Shown here: positions 6,310-11,960 of the stretch, piece after piece
How positions within the stretch are numbered: position 1 is the stretch's first letter
How the letters are laid out: each line of letters opens with the position of its first letter
From: Pseudomonadota bacterium
GTDB taxonomy: Bacteria > Desulfobacterota > Anaeroferrophillalia > Anaeroferrophillales > Tharpellaceae
NCBI GenBank assembly: GCA_030641485.1
Contig: DAOWHJ010000097.1
Coordinates: 1-11,960 of the forward strand
DNA length: 11,960 bases
Direction: 5' to 3'
The notes under the pieces: generated by a model
The model's database searches: none
What the model was told of the DNA's origin: nothing
Seen by the model: only the letters and a program-made list of their open reading frames with translations
Translations under genes and position numbers: made by a program

Positions 6310-6348
6310 ACATGGGCTGGCCCACATGTTAAGCGCCTTAGCTATAAT
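6310..6348 (+). promoter_or_regulatory. Palindrome and TATAAT box, possible sulfatase operon promoter
   Basis: A perfect -10 hexamer tataat lies at 6343-6348 without a good -35 at the right distance. In that place is the inverted repeat acatgggctggcccacatgt (6310-6329), with tgggc/gccca at its core. An upstream TTGACA (6308-6313) overlaps the palindrome but is 30 bases from the -10. A regulated promoter needing an activator, or one blocked by a repressor, would fit. Use of this promoter is inferred. Confidence 0.4.
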
Positions 6349-6454
6349 AGTGTTTTAGCTGTCATGTCGACACTGGAGTCCACGGTGTATGTTGGCGATA
6401 AATACGACATGTGTTGATTTTAGGCGCTCTCTACTGATCTTATCTCAGGCCTCG

Positions 6455-6514
6455 CAGTGAGAGATTGAGAAAGATGCTCTCACTGGGTCGATACATCACA
6501 TAAGCGTGATGCAT
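6455..6514 (+). other. Tandem hairpins in the sulfatase leader
   Basis: The first hairpin pairs cagtgagag (6455-6463) exactly with ctctcactg (6477-6485) around a 13-base loop. The second pairs atacatcac (6491-6499) with gtgatgcat (6506-6514) with one mismatch around a 6-base loop. Its right arm can alternatively pair inside the adjacent repeat (atttg/caaat). I do not recognise a known riboswitch class. Confidence 0.5.
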
Positions 6515-6551
6515 TTGTAACAAATCACGGGACGGCCAAGTAAAAATTTCG
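6506..6551 (-). repeat. 41-bp interspersed repeat family, diverged inverted copy 3
   Basis: Read on the minus strand, 6551-6525 matches 93-119 at 25 of 27 bases (two A-to-G differences). The rest, 6524-6506, matches the second half of the repeat at roughly two thirds of positions, including ttac and gcatca. The orientation is opposite to copies 1 and 2. It ends about 65 bp before the sulfatase start codon, so here the repeat lies in a 5' leader rather than after a gene. Confidence 0.75.
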
Positions 6552-6616
6552 CTAAACAAAGTGCCCTTGGGGTGCGACTCCATCAAATTTATTATTAGGT
6601 TGAAAGGAGAATGACT

Positions 6617-8095
6617 ATGTTCGCTAAACGCATGATGATATGTCTGGGCTTATGCCTGATTTCCCTGTTGTCTATAGCTTCGGTTCAAGCGGCGAACCCG
6701 CAGCCCAACGTGGTGTTGGTTTTACTCGATAATACCGGATGGGGAGATTTTGGTCCCTATGGTGGCGGGGAGCTGCGCGGGGCACCATCACCGAACATCG
6801 ACAAACTTGCCACACAAGGTTTAACTCTGCTCAACTTTAACACCGAGCCCCAATGCACCCCCAGCCGTTCGGCCTTGATGACTGGTCGCTTTGCGATTCG
6901 CAGCGGTAATCAAGCGGTGCCGATTGGAGTTCCTTATTACGGTTTAATCCCATGGGAAGAGACGGTTGCTGAACTTCTAAAGAAAGTTGGCTATGCCACC
7001 GCTATTTTTGGGAAATGGCATCTGGGTAAAACTCAAGGGCGCTTTCCGACCGATCAGGGCTTTGATCAATGGTATGGACTTCCCGATAGTTCGGGGGATG
7101 CGGTGCGATATTCTGATTGGATGAATCAATTTACCACTCGTGCCGATATGGATGATTCGCTACCTAAAGACGCTCTCCCCTGGATTCTGCAAGCTAAAGC
7201 TGGAGAAAAACCGGTGCCGGTCAAGAAATTTGATCTGGAGGCAAAACGCCTTATTGATGGCGACCTGACCCGTATGACCGTAGATTATATTCACGAGCAA
7301 GCCAAGAAAAGTAAACCTTTCTTTGCTTATGTCCCCTTGACGGCCATGCATTATCCAACTCAGCCGCACCCTGATTTTGCTGGTAAATCGGGTAATGGTA
7401 TCTACACTGATATGTTGATGCAGACCGATCATTACGTCGGTGAAATAATCAAGGCAATCAAAGATGCTGGCATCGAAGAGAATACCTTGTTTATTTTTAC
7501 TGCCGATAATGGTCCAGAGACCGCAGGGAATGGCAATGGGCAGTATACCGGTTGGACTGGTCCCTGGGCCGGATCCTATTACACTGCTTTGGAAGGTGGT
7601 TTGCGGGTACCGTTTATTGCCAAATGGCCGGGCAAGATCCCTGAGGGTTCACGGAATAACGAGATCGTCCATCTGGTCGATATCTTTTCGACAATTGTTG
7701 ATGTCGCCGGGGCCGAAATTCCTCAAGATCGCTTGATTGACGGGAAAAACATGATCCCATTTTTTACTGGAAATACTGATAAATCACCCCGTGAAGGATT
7801 TCCGGTTTTTGTCGCTTCGGATCTCTATGCAGTGAAATGGCGTAATTGGAAAGCTCATTTTATCTGGCAAGATAATAAGTACAGCCCCAAATTAGTATAT
7901 TCATCGGTTGCCAAAGTGGTTAATCTGATTCAGGACCCGCGAGAAGAGAGACAAGCGGTTGAACCCATGAATGACTGGATACAATATCCGGGTATCGGCA
8001 TCGTTGTCGACTACAAAAGAAGTCAAGCCTTACAAGCCAATATCCCCAAGGGCGCACCGGATAATTTTGTCCCGGCTCCTTTAAAAGTTAGATGA
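6617..8095 (+). CDS. Periplasmic Cys-type arylsulfatase (S1 family)
   Basis: This enzyme should hydrolyse an organic sulfate ester, releasing sulfate and an alcohol or phenol. From the ATG at 6617 it has 492 residues. An ATG at 6611 sits too close to the ribosome-binding site (aaaggag). A signal peptide runs from residue 1 to about 25 (hydrophobic core, then SVQA). The FGly motif CTPSRSALMTGR starts at Cys80. Its cysteine must be converted to formylglycine by a maturase not encoded here. FGKWHLG supplies Lys133 and His135, AMHYP His245, and TADNGPE the metal ligands Asp297/Asn298. The usual N-terminal Asp-Asp metal pair is Asp38-Asn39 (LLDNTGWGDFG). This Asn also occurs in a known sulfatase subgroup, so activity is still likely. 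It heads a probable operon with the following SDR. Confidence 0.93.
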   Translation: MFAKRMMICLGLCLISLLSIASVQAANPQPNVVLVLLDNTGWGDFGPYGGGELRGAPSPNIDKLATQGLTLLNFNTEPQCTPSRSALMTGRFAIRSGNQAVPIGVPYYGLIPWEETVAELLKKVGYATAIFGKWHLGKTQGRFPTDQGFDQWYGLPDSSGDAVRYSDWMNQFTTRADMDDSLPKDALPWILQAKAGEKPVPVKKFDLEAKRLIDGDLTRMTVDYIHEQAKKSKPFFAYVPLTAMHYPTQPHPDFAGKSGNGIYTDMLMQTDHYVGEIIKAIKDAGIEENTLFIFTADNGPETAGNGNGQYTGWTGPWAGSYYTALEGGLRVPFIAKWPGKIPEGSRNNEIVHLVDIFSTIVDVAGAEIPQDRLIDGKNMIPFFTGNTDKSPREGFPVFVASDLYAVKWRNWKAHFIWQDNKYSPKLVYSSVAKVVNLIQDPREERQAVEPMNDWIQYPGIGIVVDYKRSQALQANIPKGAPDNFVPAPLKVR

Positions 8096-8140
8096 TGACA
8101 GATTTTAAGGTACATAAATATAAGGATAAGAGGTTAAAAT

Positions 8141-9124
8141 ATGAAATGCCTGGTTACGGGAGCGACCGGATTCCTTGGAACCAATCTGGTCAGTGAGTTG
8201 GTCAAGAAGGGCTGGCAGGTTCGGGCTTCAGGAATGCACGGATCCGATATCAGCTATCTGGAGCCAATGGGGGTTGAGATCTGCCTGGCAGATGTTACCA
8301 ATGCCGATGAAGTTGATAAAATTGTGGCGGGGGTCGAGGTCGTATTTCATGTGGCCGGCGATACCTCGTTCTGGAAGAAGCTGATGGCTCGGCAGCGCCG
8401 TATCAATGTTGGTGGGGCGGTGAACGTGGCTGAGGCTTGCCTTAGACACGGTGTTAAGCGCATGGTTCATACCAGTAGCGTCGATACTTTGGGTTACAAC
8501 CCTAATGGGGTTGCGGATGAAAGTTGGGAGTTATTCAACTTCGCCAATATGGGCTACCCTTATGCTGAGACTAAACGGGAGGGGGAGAAACTGGTGCTTG
8601 CCTACAATCAGCGTGGGCTGGAAACCGTGGTTATTTACCCCGGTTTCATGATCGGCCCTTTTGACTACACTCTTCAGGCCGGTCGCCTCTTTTACGAATT
8701 GCGGGATGGCAAGGTACCGGCTTACCCTCCTGGGGGTGGTTCCTTCGGTCATGTCACCGAGGTGGCGAAGGCTCACATCGCTGCCGCTGTAGACGGCAGA
8801 CCGGGGGAGGGTTACATTTGTGCCGGTGAGAACACCACCTTTAAGGCGATGATGTGTAAAATGGCAGAATCCATAGGGGCTAAACCACCTGGTTTTACTG
8901 CACCTAAAAGCCTTTTTGTTCTCTATGGTTTTCTGGCCGAGACCATCGCAAGTTTTACCGGAAAAGCTCCGGATATGAATCCGGGCCAAGCCCGCTATAT
9001 GAGCGTTCACGCCTCCTACAGTAGCGCTAAAGCCGTGCAGGAATTGGGCTATTGCGTCGTACCCATGGAGCGCCAGATCGAAGATGCGCTCAATTGGTAC
9101 AAAGAAAACGGTCTCTGGGACTGA
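8141..9124 (+). CDS. NAD(P)-dependent extended SDR, 3-beta-hydroxysteroid dehydrogenase / dihydroflavonol reductase-like
   Basis: This 327-residue oxidoreductase has an N-terminal Rossmann fold with TGATGFLG at 6-13 and the adenine-side Asp51 (LADVTN). The strand motif is VFHVAGDTSFW (68-78). The catalytic set is Ser112/113 (HTSSVDTLGY) and Tyr141-x-x-x-Lys145 (YAETK). VIYPGFMIGP marks the substrate side. The length and motif order fit the extended SDR group that includes 3-beta-HSD-like and sterol C4-decarboxylase-like enzymes. Members oxidise or reduce a secondary alcohol/ketone on bulky hydrophobic substrates. It starts 45 bp after the sulfatase with a good ribosome-binding site (aagagg), so it probably acts on the freed alcohol. 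The exact substrate is unknown. Confidence 0.9.
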   Translation: MKCLVTGATGFLGTNLVSELVKKGWQVRASGMHGSDISYLEPMGVEICLADVTNADEVDKIVAGVEVVFHVAGDTSFWKKLMARQRRINVGGAVNVAEACLRHGVKRMVHTSSVDTLGYNPNGVADESWELFNFANMGYPYAETKREGEKLVLAYNQRGLETVVIYPGFMIGPFDYTLQAGRLFYELRDGKVPAYPPGGGSFGHVTEVAKAHIAAAVDGRPGEGYICAGENTTFKAMMCKMAESIGAKPPGFTAPKSLFVLYGFLAETIASFTGKAPDMNPGQARYMSVHASYSSAKAVQELGYCVVPMERQIEDALNWYKENGLWD

Positions 9125-9260
9125 TCAGGAGACTGTTCTGGAATGCTCTTTTTCCCCAACTCTTCATTATTTTCAAAAAATGTCTCGATCTAAGAAAAAA
9201 ATTCTATCCCCTGGGCAGCCTCCTGAGGATAAATTTAAAAAAAATAAGGCGAAGGAAATT

Positions 9261-9632
9261 ATGATTAAAACTTATCTGATAGCCATTGTGGTTGGAGCTT
9301 TGGCGGAAACAATTGCCAAAATAGCACGTTTGTGGGTTTATCGAAAACCGATTAACCCCGTAATTAACGTGCTGATTATGTTTGGATTGGTGATGGGCGG
9401 CTTGTCGCTTACGGTGTCGTCTTTGGGCCATTTTCCAGTTCTGATTATTGCAAGCATCATCGGTTACGTCTATGAACAGTTGAATTTTTCAGTACTAGGT
9501 TGGTGGGATTTTCCTGATGATCAATTTCTTGTTTTTAAAGGTAAGCAAGCTTGTGCCGTATCAGTTGGAATCACGTGGGGTTTCGTTCCCTTGATTATCA
9601 ACCTGCTAAGCAACCAGTTACTAAACGTTTGA
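9261..9632 (+). CDS. Small membrane protein of unknown function
   Basis: From the ATG at 9261, preceded by gaagga, the product has 123 residues and four hydrophobic stretches at about 2-22, 33-54, 57-75 and 96-116. The polar segment at 76-95 (FSVLGWWDFPDDQFLVFKGK) between helices 3 and 4 is rich in Trp, Phe and Asp and is the most distinctive part. I do not recognise a family. An in-frame ATG at 9180 would add a 27-residue lysine-rich N-terminus (starting MSRSKKKILSPGQPPEDKF) but has no ribosome-binding site. The gene follows the SDR on the same strand and may belong to the sulfatase operon. Confidence 0.75.
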   Translation: MIKTYLIAIVVGALAETIAKIARLWVYRKPINPVINVLIMFGLVMGGLSLTVSSLGHFPVLIIASIIGYVYEQLNFSVLGWWDFPDDQFLVFKGKQACAVSVGITWGFVPLIINLLSNQLLNV

Positions 9633-9674
9633 ATGTAACCAACTCATTATTATTACTAATCTGAGAGTGAGAAA

Positions 9675-9846
9675 ATGAAAGTTATACTCATCACCGGAAC
9701 AACCTCTGGTTTCGGCAAGTTAATCGCCGAAGGACTGATTATTTGTCAAATGGCTTCTGCCTCCACGTATATTCGAAAGCATTATCCGTTCTGTGTATAA
9801 AATATCAGCTGTCTATCCGATTGGCGCTCCTTTTGTGTCAAAGTAA
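9675..9846 (+). pseudogene. Short-chain dehydrogenase remnant with internal deletion and frameshift
   Basis: A good start (gagagtgagaaaatg) leads into MKVILITGTTSGFGKLIAEGL, the glycine-rich cofactor-binding N-terminus of a classical SDR. The match stops after about 21 residues, and the frame ends at 9798-9800 with an unrelated tail. A different frame, open from 9739 and ending at the TAA at 9844-9846, reads LFVKWLLPPRIFESIIRSVY and 15 more residues. This resembles the C-terminal end of SDRs of the same class. The simplest reading is an SDR of perhaps 250 or more residues that lost its middle, including the catalytic Tyr-x-x-x-Lys, in one out-of-frame deletion near 9737-9745. Its last bases overlap the convergent ATPase gene. 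Confidence 0.65.
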
Positions 9847-11103
9847 GCGTCCGAGGTCAAATGGCGAGAGGTGTTGCACTTCACCTGTTGTTGTATTGTT
9901 CGCTAGGTTGACCATGTAGAGGGGGCTGCAGGTTGGGTATGCTTTTTTGTAGCCCTTCAGTCCCTTGTAGTCAGTAGATTTGAGGCGTTTTTTGTATTTA
10001 ATCTCGACCGGTTTTAGTTTTTCTCCATCCTCCAGAATTAAATCGACTTCTTGTCTGTTTTTGGTACGCCAAAATTTGATTTGATCGGCCATTACCCCAG
10101 CCTTGATCAATTCAGAAATCACATATCCTTCAAAGAGGAATGAGCTATCCTGTCGCATATCGTGTGAGTTGAAATTGTTTATGAAAAAATTACGGACGCC
10201 GTTATCAAGGAAATAGATTTTGGGGGTCTTCACTAACTCTTTATTGCGATTCGTAAACCAGGGAGGATGGACGGTAACTACAAATGTTTCTTTGAGAATT
10301 TCAACGTAGTTTTTAGCTGTTTTCTCATCAATTGCAGACACTTGAGCTAATCGGCTATAGCTGGTTTCCTGTCCATGGTTGACGGCAAGATGGCGGATCA
10401 ATGTTTTAGCGTGCCTTATTCGGTCAACTTTCAGTAAATCTACCAGATCCTTTTTGACATACAGGTCAAAAATCGAAGCCAAAACTTCTTTCTTCTCTCG
10501 ATCTTCCACCTGAGCCACCTCTGGATAGCCACCATAGATCAAAAATCGGTGTAATTCCTCGAAGGCATCAGGGAGTAGGGCGTCAAGATTGTCAGATTGG
10601 ATAGTCGATATTTTTTGCAGCTTCTCGTTCAGTTCATCTTTGTCGCGAAAATGGAGGTATTCACGAAAGCTCAAAGGGTAGATGCGTATAATCCGCTTGC
10701 GCCCGGCCAGGCTTTCTTGGATTTGTTCATTAATTGCTAGGGATGATGAACCAGAGGCGTATACCTTTATATTGTGATGGTGATCACAGACAGATTTAAG
10801 TACCCTGCTGATATCCGAATATCTTTGGAATTCATCAAGAAAGAGGACAAATAATTCCTCTTGCGCGGTTTGATAGCCATTCAGCTTCAGGGTGTTAATG
10901 AGGTTTTCATAGGAGCTGACTTGCTCGTAGTGAGAGTAGATGTCTAGGTCGAGGAAGAGGCAGCGGTGATCGTTGCGAAGTTGATCAAAAAGGCGCTGTA
11001 ACAGGGTGGTTTTGCCAACTTGACGAGGTCCGATTAGAATCGTGATTTTGCCGTTTTTTTTCTGTTTCTCCAAGGTCAGGTAAATTTTCCGATCTTTATA
11101 CAT
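9838..11103 (-). CDS. AAA_14/DUF4143 ATPase
   Basis: This 421-residue protein has an N-terminal ATPase domain with Walker A GPRQVGKTT (25-33), Walker B FVLFLDE (85-91) and sensor-like VYASGSSS (114-121). A winged-helix-like middle section follows (about 225-275, with SYSRLAQVSAIDEKTAKNYV). The C-terminal DUF4143 domain carries EVD (352-354) and EIK (367-369), resembling the PD-(D/E)XK nuclease core. The family is widespread in anaerobes and archaea, often as solitary, patchily spread genes, and its role is not settled. No partner gene is visible. It is convergent with the SDR remnant, overlapping it by nine bases. Its own promoter lies upstream inside an inverted repeat. Confidence 0.92.
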   Translation of the reverse strand: MYKDRKIYLTLEKQKKNGKITILIGPRQVGKTTLLQRLFDQLRNDHRCLFLDLDIYSHYEQVSSYENLINTLKLNGYQTAQEELFVLFLDEFQRYSDISRVLKSVCDHHHNIKVYASGSSSLAINEQIQESLAGRKRIIRIYPLSFREYLHFRDKDELNEKLQKISTIQSDNLDALLPDAFEELHRFLIYGGYPEVAQVEDREKKEVLASIFDLYVKKDLVDLLKVDRIRHAKTLIRHLAVNHGQETSYSRLAQVSAIDEKTAKNYVEILKETFVVTVHPPWFTNRNKELVKTPKIYFLDNGVRNFFINNFNSHDMRQDSSFLFEGYVISELIKAGVMADQIKFWRTKNRQEVDLILEDGEKLKPVEIKYKKRLKSTDYKGLKGYKKAYPTCSPLYMVNLANNTTTGEVQHLSPFDLGRLL

Positions 11104-11144
11104 ATAATCCCTGCTTTTTGGGGAGATTTTTTGGGAGTTGCCTT

Positions 11145-11187
11145 ACTGGCTCCGTAATTAGATATACTATTCCGGAGTCAGTGTCAA
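11145..11187 (-). promoter_or_regulatory. ATPase promoter flanked by an inverted repeat
   Basis: On the minus strand a perfect TTGACA (11182-11187) is followed after 15 bases by tatatc (11161-11166). The arms actggctccg (11145-11154) and cggagtcagt (11173-11182) pair at nine of ten positions and bracket the -10 box. This arrangement suits an operator that blocks the ATPase promoter. The regulator is unknown. Confidence 0.5.
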
Positions 11188-11250
11188 GAATAGAAGGGAA
11201 GGAGTGCCATCATTTTTATAAATAAGGGAAAACCGTTCTAGCGCTATAAG

Positions 11251-11278
11251 TTAACTTTGATAATGTAGGTTTCATAAT
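11251..11278 (+). promoter_or_regulatory. Possible promoter for a small RNA
   Basis: The boxes ttaact (11251-11256) and cataat (11273-11278) have a 16-base spacer and match the consensus at four and five of six positions. Transcription would start near 11285 and run into the hairpins and T-run ending at 11416. Such matches are frequent in AT-rich DNA, so the call is weak. Confidence 0.25.
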
Positions 11279-11304
11279 AAAACAATTTTTTCAAAATCAA
11301 TATA

Positions 11305-11337
11305 GTTATTTTTGAGTTTGAAAAACTCAAAAATAAC
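11305..11337. repeat. Perfect 15-bp hairpin with 3-base loop
   Basis: The arms gttatttttgagttt (11305-11319) and aaactcaaaaataac (11323-11337) are exact complements around gaa. The hairpin lies in a divergent intergenic region, where no gene needs a terminator, and neither side has a T-run. It may be an operator, part of an RNA, or the remnant of a repeat. Confidence 0.75.
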
Positions 11338-11416
11338 CTAGTGTTTTACGGTTAGATTAAGAGCTGTCCCAGTGTTATGGGGTAGCTTTGACTCATGGTT
11401 ACGCTAGGTTTTTTTT
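11335..11416 (+). ncRNA. Candidate structured small RNA or attenuator with terminator-like end
   Basis: The outer stem pairs aacctagtgt (11335-11344) with acgctaggtt (11401-11410), ten pairs with one G-U. It encloses an inner stem gctgtccc (11363-11370) / ggggtagc (11379-11386) with two G-U pairs, extendable by a-t and g-t. The outer stem runs directly into eight T residues (11409-11416). A stem followed by a T-run on the plus strand fits an intrinsic terminator. The nested form suggests a small RNA, or an attenuator in the leader of the SCP2 gene. It matches no RNA class I know. Confidence 0.4.
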
Positions 11417-11530
11417 CGTTTTATGTATTGCTTAAGGCTTTTGTTCTATACTGGCTAGGTGGTTATACGTCTTTACATTAGTAAAAATAAAAAGTAATTT
11501 TATATTGACATGAGAGTATCTCTTATGCTA

Positions 11531-11558
11531 TTGGCGATTAACTGACTGACCGTATAGT
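11531..11558 (+). promoter_or_regulatory. Possible promoter of the SCP2-domain gene
   Basis: The boxes ttggcg (11531-11536) and tatagt (11553-11558) have a 16-base spacer, giving a leader of about 120 bases. It lies downstream of the T-run at 11416, so this promoter would escape any termination there. Confidence 0.3.
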
Positions 11559-11685
11559 TAGTTCTGTGTATTGTTGGTTTCAGGATGCTTTTTGGTTCCT
11601 AATAGAATATTTTTAGATATGGTGACCAGTTGTTATCATAAAATCGTTTTAATATTAAAGAGATAACTAATTTAGGAGAAGTAGT

Positions 11686-11960
11686 ATGGGAAAGTACATT
11701 ACGGACATTGATCAACTTTACAAAGGTTTGAGTGGTTTATTCGGGTCGTTGGGTAAGTATCCAGAGATTAAGGAGCCAATTCTTAAATCCGGTCTCGTTC
11801 TTGAGATGCATTACACGGATCCGGTCGGGAAAATTTGTGTTGATACTTCTAAGGGTAAAGTTGATGTCTACACCGGGGAGTGGCCGGCTGAGGTTGAGCC
11901 ACAAGTTAAGCTCATGTTGACTTCGGATGTGGCCCATCAATTCTGGTTGGGGAAGATCAA
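11686..11960 (+). CDS. SCP2 sterol-carrier-domain protein (5' part only)
   Basis: The reading frame opens at 11686 with ribosome-binding site aggaga and runs off the window with 91 codons read. The visible part contains ICVDTSKGKVDVYTGEW (about 53-69) and VKLMLTSDVAHQFWLGKI (74-91). This is the beta-sheet and helix pattern of bacterial SCP2 domains, whose hydrophobic pocket binds lipids, acyl-CoAs or sterols. Such proteins are usually short and cytoplasmic, so most of the gene may be here. Close to a sulfatase and a 3-beta-HSD-like SDR it could carry the hydrophobic substrate, but its divergent promoter and the gap of nearly 600 bases leave that open. Confidence 0.8.
   Translation, partial: MGKYITDIDQLYKGLSGLFGSLGKYPEIKEPILKSGLVLEMHYTDPVGKICVDTSKGKVDVYTGEWPAEVEPQVKLMLTSDVAHQFWLGKI

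Larger units (their letters stand above)
6004..6616. other. Intergenic region between divergent tetR and arylsulfatase genes
   Basis: I see no gene in these roughly 600 bases, but they are dense in structure. In order they hold: a poorly defined minus-strand promoter region for tetR (about 6050-6120); structured element copy B (6138-6279); a palindrome beside a TATAAT box (6310-6348); a hairpin (6455-6485); a second hairpin (6491-6514); and an inverted copy of the 41-bp repeat (6506-6551). The sulfatase ribosome-binding site follows at 6603-6609. If transcription starts after the TATAAT box, the sulfatase leader would be about 260 bases. Confidence 0.7.
11104..11685. other. Intergenic region between divergent ATPase and SCP2 genes
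   Basis: No gene is apparent in these 582 AT-rich bases. They hold, in order, the ATPase promoter within an inverted repeat (11145-11187), a possible plus-strand promoter (11251-11278), a perfect AT-rich hairpin (11305-11337), a nested stem ending in a T-run (11335-11416), and a possible promoter for the SCP2 gene (11531-11558). From 11420 to 11530 I see nothing definite. Confidence 0.7.

Noticed and set aside
9180..9260. Longer start for the small membrane protein at 9180, giving a lysine-rich N-terminus.
   Set aside because: There is no ribosome-binding site before 9180, while 9261 has gaagga at a good distance and starts directly at the first membrane helix.
11737..11940. Minus-strand frame of 67 codons at the right edge.
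   Set aside because: It is the shadow of the SCP2-domain gene, whose plus-strand frame has a ribosome-binding site and family motifs.
1..11960. CRISPR arrays, tRNA or rRNA genes, and transposase genes.
   Set aside because: I looked for regular direct repeats with spacers, cloverleaf-like segments and transposase motifs, and found none. The repeats present are too few and unevenly spaced.

Overview
The window reads as accessory chromosome of an anaerobic, lipid- or aromatic-acid-degrading bacterium. A Desulfobacterota (Desulfobacterales-like) host is my best guess. It rests on an ETF/acyl-CoA dehydrogenase operon with its own TetR regulator, a periplasmic Cys-type sulfatase, an SCP2-domain protein and several families of short structured repeats between genes. 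No rRNA, tRNA or other taxonomic anchor is present, so this is inference.

Layout. (1) 1-157: a perfect 17-bp inverted repeat next to a 41-bp repeat unit. (2) 158-4036, minus strand: an operon transcribed etfB - etfA - acyl-CoA dehydrogenase - tetR, with ATGA overlaps at etfB/etfA and dehydrogenase/tetR. A GAACGTTC palindrome and a possible promoter lie upstream. A structured repeat element sits between etfA and the dehydrogenase and supplies the last 31 codons of etfA. (3) 4149-4716, minus: a MazF/PemK toxin and its ribbon-helix-helix-like antitoxin, with a clear promoter and tandem 7-bp repeats. (4) 4835-6003, minus: a second copy of the 41-bp repeat, a four-helix membrane protein and a second TetR regulator. 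(5) 6004-6616: a 0.6-kb non-coding region with the second structured element (13-bp perfect terminal inverted repeats), a palindrome next to a TATAAT box, a chain of hairpins and an inverted third copy of the 41-bp repeat family. (6) 6617-9846, plus: arylsulfatase, 3-beta-HSD-like extended SDR, small membrane protein, and a classical SDR reduced to its two ends by an out-of-frame internal deletion. (7) 9838-11103, minus: an AAA_14/DUF4143 ATPase. (8) 11104-11685: a divergent non-coding region with the ATPase promoter inside an inverted repeat, a perfect 15-bp hairpin, and a nested stem ending in eight T residues that looks like a small RNA or attenuator. (9) 11686 to the edge: the start of an SCP2 sterol-carrier-domain gene.

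How the parts may work together: ETF and the acyl-CoA dehydrogenase form one electron-transfer unit that oxidises an acyl-CoA, probably switched off by the co-transcribed TetR until an acyl-CoA ligand appears. The sulfatase, 3-beta-HSD-like SDR, second SDR (now dead) and SCP2 protein suggest use of a sulfated hydrophobic alcohol, for example a steroid or terpenoid, but no substrate can be read from sequence. The most notable signals outside genes are the two families of short repeats. One has changed the C-terminus of EtfA and shows a compensatory base-pair change between its copies.
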